Source: Pyrenopolyporus hunteri
Taxonomy: Eukaryota > Ascomycota > Sordariomycetes > Xylariales > Hypoxylaceae
Direction: 5' to 3'
NCBI GenBank assembly: GCA_902806595.1
Contig: CADCXC010000009.1
Coordinates: forward strand, 248,001-312,000
DNA length: 64,000 nucleotides
Position numbers and translations under genes: made by a program. Every line of letters starts with the position of its first letter. The first letter of the stretch is position 1. Below are positions 58,376-64,000 of the stretch, piece by piece. The notes beneath the pieces are model-generated. The model was not told where the DNA came from. It searched no databases and saw nothing but the letters and a program-made list of their open reading frames with translations.

Positions 58376-61004
58376 CTAGACCGCTACAGCCGCACTCCTA
58401 CGCTGAGGCTGTGCGCCTCTTCGGCCGCCCGTATTAGGCCGCGCCAATGTGTATTTGGCAAAAGCACGCGCAAGAGCCTTCTTGCAGCTGACCTTCTGGC
58501 TACCGATGAAGCTGTCGACGGTGACGGCGATGGCACGGTCGATGTCCTGGGCAGAGCAGTACTCGGACAGCCGCATTCGGCAGAAAGCTTCGGATATTCG
58601 GATAATAGCTTCCAAATGACGGACCTAGGAGATCAGTCAGCCCTGTCGTTCAATGACACTGAACAGAGGAACTTACGGTAATGGGATAGGCCCCGGTAGC
58701 TAACGATTCTCTTCGCATATCTGCGAACAGTCGCGCCACCTTGTCCTCATCCATGTGCAGCAGTTTCGGTTGGCAGTGCTCCCTGGCATATAGGATATAT
58801 TTACGTAAGAGTTCCTGGGAGATCTCGCCTTCCTTTTTCGGCTGCGCCTGGCTTTCTTGTGCCGTCTCAGAATCATGTTCAACCTCCATGGAACCATCGG
58901 TGGGCTGCGTGGATGGATGGCTGCGGCTATGAGAGCCAACAATGAATCGAGCTAAACGCTCGTCTTCGGACGGGTCAACAGTGTCCCGTACGACACAAAG
59001 AATGTCGAAGCGAGACAGAATAGGCTCGGTTAATTCAACATTTGCCGAGAAGGGTTTCGTCGAGTTGTAACGGCCGCCGATCGGGTTAGCCGCCGCAATG
59101 ATGCCACATCGAGCCTGCAGGGTGGTGACGATACCCGCTTTCGAGATGGATATGGTCTGCTGTTCCATAGCCTCGTGAATAGAAGTACGATCCTGGTCGT
59201 TCATCTTGTCGAATTCGTCGATGAGGCACGTACCCTTGTCAGCTAGCACCAAAGCACCTCCTTCTAACGTCCACTCGCTGGTCAGGGGATCCCGACGAAC
59301 ACTAGCCGTGAGACCAACAGCGGAAGCTCCCTGGCCAGTAGCGAAGACAGCTCGATGCGCGGTTTTCTCAACATACTTAAGCACCTGCGACTTAGCCGTG
59401 CCCGGATCGCCAAGCAGCAGGACATTGATATCTCCTCGCACGTGATGTGCGCCCTTGGTCGTCTTCGCAACGCCGCCGAAGAGAGATAGGGCAATGGCAG
59501 TCTTGATATCAGTATGCCCGTAGATGCTAGGTGCTATTGAGTTGATTATCTTATCAACGACCTGGGGATCACGAGAAAGCTTGCGAATCTCGTGTTCGTC
59601 TTCCTCGTTGAGCCTGAACCCCGCAAGCTGGTCGTGGGCCTTAACGACGTTGTTTGCTTCTAGAATTGTAGCAAAAACAGGGAATCCGTTGCGGTTGTTC
59701 AGCTGGGCGTCGTAGTTATTTCTATAAATACCCGTAACCTCGATTTCTTCTCCGGGTTTCGCCTTATCAATCAGATCCCAAAGGAGGATAACCTCCCGAT
59801 GTCTGGGTAGGCGACCGGCCGGGACGGTTCCGGGCGATTCCTGAAGGGTCAATTTCTGGTAGTTTCGATAGACGGTCTTCTCCGAATTCAAGGTAAAAGG
59901 GCCGCGAGACTGGCAATTTTGACAGAATGAAATTTTCACCTCGACATTAGACTCTTGTTGGAAAGGGCCTAACGTCACGCCACATTTAGTACAGTCGAAC
60001 TTGACGTATTTCAATTGTGGGAAGACGCCGGTTCGTCGAGTAACCACGCCACTCACCCTCACGAGACAGTTGAGGTGAGACTGTCGCAGCTGGCGGAGAG
60101 TGTAGTGAACGGGCAGGTCGAAGATCCGCACGTGGATATCGGAGTGAATACGCTCGTAGTCGGGATAATGGAGGAGGACGACTTCCATGGCCACGTCGTC
60201 AAAGAGTTTGAGCATCTCAGCCGGAGCGTTGGCAAGGAAGTAAGCAAGGATGGCCTTGGACGAAGATAAATGATCGTACGACACCTCGAGCGACTCAGCA
60301 TTGATTTCACCGAGGGTTCGGATACGATTGCCGTACACCGAATTGCCGTTCTCGTCGGTATACTCCGTTAAGAACGCCTTGAATTCCCGCTTGATCGTGC
60401 GTTGTACCGATGGTTGAGAGACCCACTCGGTCAAGCTGGCAGCTTTTACATCTTGCAATGCTTCAAGGGAAAGTTCCTCGTCCATGATATCCTGGTCCAT
60501 TTCATCGTCTGGGTCCTCGTCGTAATGGTGGCGGCGGCGGCGGGGTTGGGCGGTTAGATCGATATCGCCATCCTCGTCCTCGTCCTGAAGAAAGGCTTGA
60601 GGCATTCTCCGTCTACGGGCTACCTCTCGGTCTCGCCGGTTCAACTGAGCCTCTAATCGTCGCCTCTCACCAATGTTCATATCCTCAAACTCCCCTTCAT
60701 CGTCAATATCGATGCCTTCGTAGGCATCATTCTCATCTTTCTCCCTATAATCTCGCTCGAAGCCCTCGCGAAACAAATCCACGTCATCCTCAGCCATTTC
60801 ATCAAGGTCGTCTAAGTCGTCTTGAATCTCGGCCTCCTCCTCAATGTCGTCGTCGTCGTCGTCATCGCCGCCATGGGCGATGTTGAAGGCGGGCGGAGAC
60901 GAAGGCATAGGGCTAGAAGCGGCGACGGGGGAAGAGGCATCGCCGCCGGTACGTGAGCGCTTACGACTCGTACGAGGGGCGGACCCGCGGTTTGCGGAGT
61001 CCAT
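58376..61004 (-). CDS. mcm2: DNA replication licensing helicase subunit Mcm2
   Basis: Two exons (61004-58677 and 58624-58376; 52-base intron) encode 858 residues, close to yeast Mcm2. The N-terminus is Ser/Pro-rich with basic patches and long Asp/Glu runs, as in Mcm2 histone-binding tails. A zinc finger (CTKCGV...FCQNC) sits in the N-terminal domain. The AAA+ core has Walker A GDPGTAKS (from Gly532), Walker B LIDEFDKM (Asp596-Glu597) and the arginine finger LSRFD (Arg665). The second exon supplies the C-terminal lid helix (VRHLEAIIRISEAFCRMRL). Mcm2 is part of the Mcm2-7 hexamer loaded at origins in G1. The divergent spacer with ubr7 contains a cluster of ACGCG-type sites, suggesting G1/S control by an MBF-like factor (inference). 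Confidence 0.97.
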
Positions 61005-61996
61005 GTTCGTACGCAAAGGGGAACTTGAGTAAGCAGGTCAGGAAAATACTCAAAGGTAGGCGCTGAATCCTCGTCCAACATTGACTTACCTCATTGTGAA
61101 CCCTATTTATCTTGTATAACGTATCGAAAGAGAAGATGCTCGGGTCAAGCAACACGAAAAAGAGGACGAGTAGAATAGAGGGCCAGAATTCTAAACGTGG
61201 AACGTTGAAGATGGGACGTGGGGACGGGGCGTGGGACCGAAAACGAAGAGAAAGGGGATGAAAGTCGGATTGTGGGGCTCGTAGGTGGGTTGGGCGCGCG
61301 GACGCGACAAAGTGGAAAAAGAATTGTGGCCGTCGCGTCCATGCGCGTCGGACTCGCGTAAAGTGGCGCTAATCCTCTTTTCGGGCCACCTACCTCCTAC
61401 GCATGTCCATACCTACCTACCTAGGTACCTATATAGGTACTTGCTATGTAATGGCGCGGTACATTTCCACCCTCAGGCCAACCCCGGACCAGGTACATTC
61501 TACCTAGGTACCTACCTACCTAGGTAAGATAACACGCCTCAGCAACCCAGGTGCCCGCGCCCACGTACCACGCCTATGGACCTCATTAATGGCAGGTGGT
61601 AAGCGCCTACATGCTTAACGGTGCTGCCTCTGTTGACAGAAAGAAGAAGCAGTCGCTGTGACATCATATTTCTTACTCCTCCGGCTATTAGGGCCAGGGT
61701 ACCTTATGTACCTAGTCTTTTACCATTAATTACGTATGACGTGAAGCTGGGTAGTCACCTGCATATAGGGAACTTACCCCAAGTTACATTTGGCAATCCC
61801 CGTGAAGAAGAAGGAACTACACCTCGTCGTGGCGCGCGTCCCTTATCATAAAACATCCGATCCGCCCTCTTCTCGGCCCTTTCGACGCGCCAACATTTTA
61901 TTCAATCTCTACTCTTATTTCAAATACCCTCACCACGCCCTATTCACCTTAAACTCGCCCATTCCCCCTTTCCGTTCAATTGTTGTAGTCGTGGCA
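61005..61996. promoter_or_regulatory. Divergent promoter of mcm2 and ubr7
   Basis: About 1 kb between divergent starts. On the mcm2 side (61290-61370) there is a cluster of CGCG-containing sites: GCGCGCGGACGCGAC, CGTCGCGTCC, GCGCGTCGGACTCGCG and TGGCGC. TAGGTACC-type repeats follow at 61410-61440 and 61500-61527. Confidence 0.5.
61290..61370 (-). promoter_or_regulatory. Cluster of MCB/E2F-like sites upstream of mcm2
   Basis: Four ACGCG/CGCGT cores within about 70 bases, some 300-360 bases upstream of the mcm2 start. In yeasts such MCB elements bind MBF and drive G1/S genes, including MCM genes. The site assignment is by motif only. Confidence 0.45.
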
Positions 61997-63682
61997 ATGG
62001 ATCCGCCGTCGGTTCCAACCACCTCCCAGGAAGCGCCAGAAGCCGCCGGCGGCGGCGGCGGCAGCAGCAGCAGCACGTCTCTGCCTCGAACCGAGAGCTT
62101 GTCGCAGCAATCCGACGACTCCCAAACTGCTGCTGACTTTATTAGAGATCAGCTACAGTTGGAAGCCGACGCGCGCGAAGCTCTTCCATACGTTCGTCTC
62201 CTTAGCCCTGAACCCGAACGAACATGTGTCAATTCGCTAACATATAGTCGTGCTCAGAGCATTGAAAACTGCACCAAGCCGCTTGGATCACTGCGACAGA
62301 ACGTATTTGCCTGCCTAACCTGCAATCCGCCTCCTGCGAATCCGTCCGACCCCTATAACCCCGCTGGTGTGTGTTACTCGTGCTCCATCCAATGCCACGG
62401 CGAACACGAATTGGTCGAGATTTTCCAGAAGCGCAATTTCACTTGCGACTGCGGCACTACGCGATTCACCCCCGACCAGCAATGCACTCTTCGAATCAAC
62501 CCCGAAACCAACACCAGAGGAGGCGTTCACTCTGAGCAGCCAGACCCGAACAATAAATACAATCAAAACTTCCGCAATCGGTTTTGTTCCTGTTCTATAG
62601 ACTACAAACCCCAGGAGCAGAAAGGTACCATGTTCCAATGTCTGGGCCTCGGCACGCACGAAACTGGCGGCTGTGGTGAGGATTGGTATCATCCTGGTTG
62701 TCTCGTCGGCCTTGGACCCAAGTGGTACGAGATACAGGGAGAGAAGCAGGAAAGGAGCGTTTCAAACGCCAACGGCAATGGCAATGGCGCACTTCCCACG
62801 ATCCGCGAAGATACGATACCCCAAACCAGCGCCCAGCAACAAGCCAACGGTAACCAGAGGGTGGAAGGGGAACACGATGATGAGGACGACGACCCCCCCC
62901 TCCCGGATGGTTTCCCTGCAGAAGACGCGTTTGATCATTTCATCTGTTATAAGTGTGTCGAAGCCTACCCTTGGATCAAGAGATATGCTGGCACGCCCGG
63001 ATTCTTGCCGGCAGTATTTTTTCGGGCGAGTGAAGAAGCTTCGTCGCCCAGGAAGCGTAAGCTAGAAGAGGACGATGGCCCAAGCGAAGATAGCGAACAG
63101 TCCAAACGTATCAGAACTGGGTCTGGGGAGGAACAGGAGGATATGCCATCTACTACCGAGTCAGGTGATACCCACCCCCAGATCAAGAGCGAGGAGCAGA
63201 AGGGCAAAGAAGTCCCATCAGGTGCCGAGTGCAAGTTAGCATCTTTGCCCCCTGCGCCAACCGGCCAATTCTCGTTGTTTACCACCTCGAATTTCCGCGA
63301 CCACTTCTGTCGATGCCCCTCATGCTTTTCAGAGCTCAACCTCCACCCACAACTCTTAGAAGAAGAGGAATCCTATGAGCCACCTCTTTCAGACTCTGCA
63401 TCAGGCCAGGGCTCGACCCATGGTAGCGGCTCGTTGTACGATCGTGGGGAATCCGCCTTAAAGAACGTGGACCGCGTGCGTGCCATAGAGGGCGTCATGG
63501 CATATAACCACCTCAAGGAACGCCTAAAGCCCTTCTTCCAGCAATTTGCCGATAGTGGCAAGGCAATTGGTGCTGAAGATATCAAGGAATACTTTGCAAA
63601 GCTTAGGGGCGACGAGCAAGCCATCAAAAATGCGGGCGAAGCCGCAAAAGAAGACCACAGACAGGAACAGAGCGGCTACTAA
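61997..63682 (+). CDS. ubr7: UBR-box/PHD protein, Ubr7/Mlo2-type E3 ligase
   Basis: A single exon of 561 residues. A low-complexity N-terminus (Gly and Ser runs at 18-27) is followed by a UBR box at about 91-165: NCTKPLGSLRQNVFACLTC, VCYSCSIQCHGEHELVEIF and NFTCDCGTTRF, a Cys/His pattern that binds zinc. A PHD-like finger comes next (FCSCSIDY, MFQCLGLG, WYHPGCLVG, and later FICYKCVEAYPWIKRY). A disordered acidic segment with KRKLEEDD follows, then FRDHFCRCPSCFSELNL and a helical C-terminus. This order matches Ubr7 and fission yeast Mlo2. Ubr7-type proteins are proposed ubiquitin ligases acting on histone H2B; activity here is inferred from family. The ATG at 61997 is chosen because upstream frame sequence has no homology-like features. 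Confidence 0.92.
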   Translation: MDPPSVPTTSQEAPEAAGGGGGSSSSTSLPRTESLSQQSDDSQTAADFIRDQLQLEADAREALPYVRLLSPEPERTCVNSLTYSRAQSIENCTKPLGSLRQNVFACLTCNPPPANPSDPYNPAGVCYSCSIQCHGEHELVEIFQKRNFTCDCGTTRFTPDQQCTLRINPETNTRGGVHSEQPDPNNKYNQNFRNRFCSCSIDYKPQEQKGTMFQCLGLGTHETGGCGEDWYHPGCLVGLGPKWYEIQGEKQERSVSNANGNGNGALPTIREDTIPQTSAQQQANGNQRVEGEHDDEDDDPPLPDGFPAEDAFDHFICYKCVEAYPWIKRYAGTPGFLPAVFFRASEEASSPRKRKLEEDDGPSEDSEQSKRIRTGSGEEQEDMPSTTESGDTHPQIKSEEQKGKEVPSGAECKLASLPPAPTGQFSLFTTSNFRDHFCRCPSCFSELNLHPQLLEEEESYEPPLSDSASGQGSTHGSGSLYDRGESALKNVDRVRAIEGVMAYNHLKERLKPFFQQFADSGKAIGAEDIKEYFAKLRGDEQAIKNAGEAAKEDHRQEQSGY

Positions 63683-64000
63683 GGAATCTACCGAGAGGGG
63701 CATACGGCGGCGGGGACGCCTGCAAAGTTGATTTTATATAAGGATACAAGGCGTTCTGATGGATACCGGTCCGATGTTTGGTGTGGCAACTAATATCACA
63801 GGCTTCATACTTGATCATAGCCGAATTCATGGAAGATTTCCTATGACTCTTACCCTCTCACATGTTCACTATATAAGAGCTACTAACGGATGTAGCGAAT
63901 AAGCCGTATCAGCTCATTTTAATTTTGTTTTGATTGTAAGTCCACCAACCCCTTACACGCGCCCACCCGTCGTATTATATATTCGGCACGCCAGAGTCTG
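63683..64000. other. Downstream region of ubr7
   Basis: About 320 bases of probable 3' untranslated and intergenic DNA; no gene is visible before the window ends. Confidence 0.5.

Noticed and set aside
1..64000. Transposons, CRISPR arrays, rRNA
   Set aside because: No transposase, reverse transcriptase, integrase, long terminal repeat, array of spaced repeats or rRNA sequence was recognised.

Overview
This window is nuclear DNA of a filamentous ascomycete (Pezizomycotina), most likely a sordariomycete. The evidence is short introns (43-190 bases) with GT(A/G)NGT donors and CTAAC/CTGAC branch points, family assignments typical of mould genomes (Som1/Flo8 with a LisH domain, a psi-producing-oxygenase fusion, a fungal Tom6, 12-TM MFS pumps), and wide intergenic spaces littered with TAGGTAGGTACCTACC-type repeats. 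I rebuilt 21 protein-coding genes by splicing; in every model the exon lengths sum to a whole number of codons. I saw no tRNA, rRNA, CRISPR array or intact transposon.

Layout. 1-14 kb is accessory in character: a secreted type-B carboxylesterase (+), an MFS transporter (-), a large two-TM membrane protein (-), a second MFS transporter (+) and an SDR oxidoreductase (-). 15-22.7 kb holds an unrecognised protein (-), the tiny two-exon TOM6 gene (-), a conserved acidic protein (+) and the developmental regulator flo8/som1 (-) with nearly 5 kb of gene-free DNA upstream. 27.5-38.4 kb carries housekeeping genes: TRAPP subunit bet3 (-) with a 9-base microexon, divergent from the U5 snRNP WD40 protein cwf17 (+), then a basic membrane protein (+) and the seven-zinc-knuckle protein gis2/CNBP (+) with a long leader. 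40.6-49.6 kb holds a Tle1-like/DUF2235 alpha/beta hydrolase (-), a 1134-residue fatty acid dioxygenase-P450 fusion (+) and a medium-chain reductase (-), a plausible oxylipin cluster. 51-64 kb holds a small membrane protein (-), a coiled-coil protein (-), an amino acid permease (-), and mcm2 (-) divergent from ubr7/mlo2 (+).

How the genes may work together. The strongest functional grouping is lipase-like hydrolase, fatty acid dioxygenase/hydroperoxide isomerase and reductase at 40.6-49.6 kb. In the oxygenase all haem and radical residues are present, but the Asn-x-x-Gln motif of diol synthases reads Asn-x-x-Glu, which suggests a changed product. The esterase/MFS/SDR group could serve uptake or detoxification of a plant-derived compound, but this is only suggested by proximity. 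The remaining genes are dispersed housekeeping functions: protein import, vesicle tethering, splicing, translation/RNA binding, DNA replication licensing and ubiquitination.
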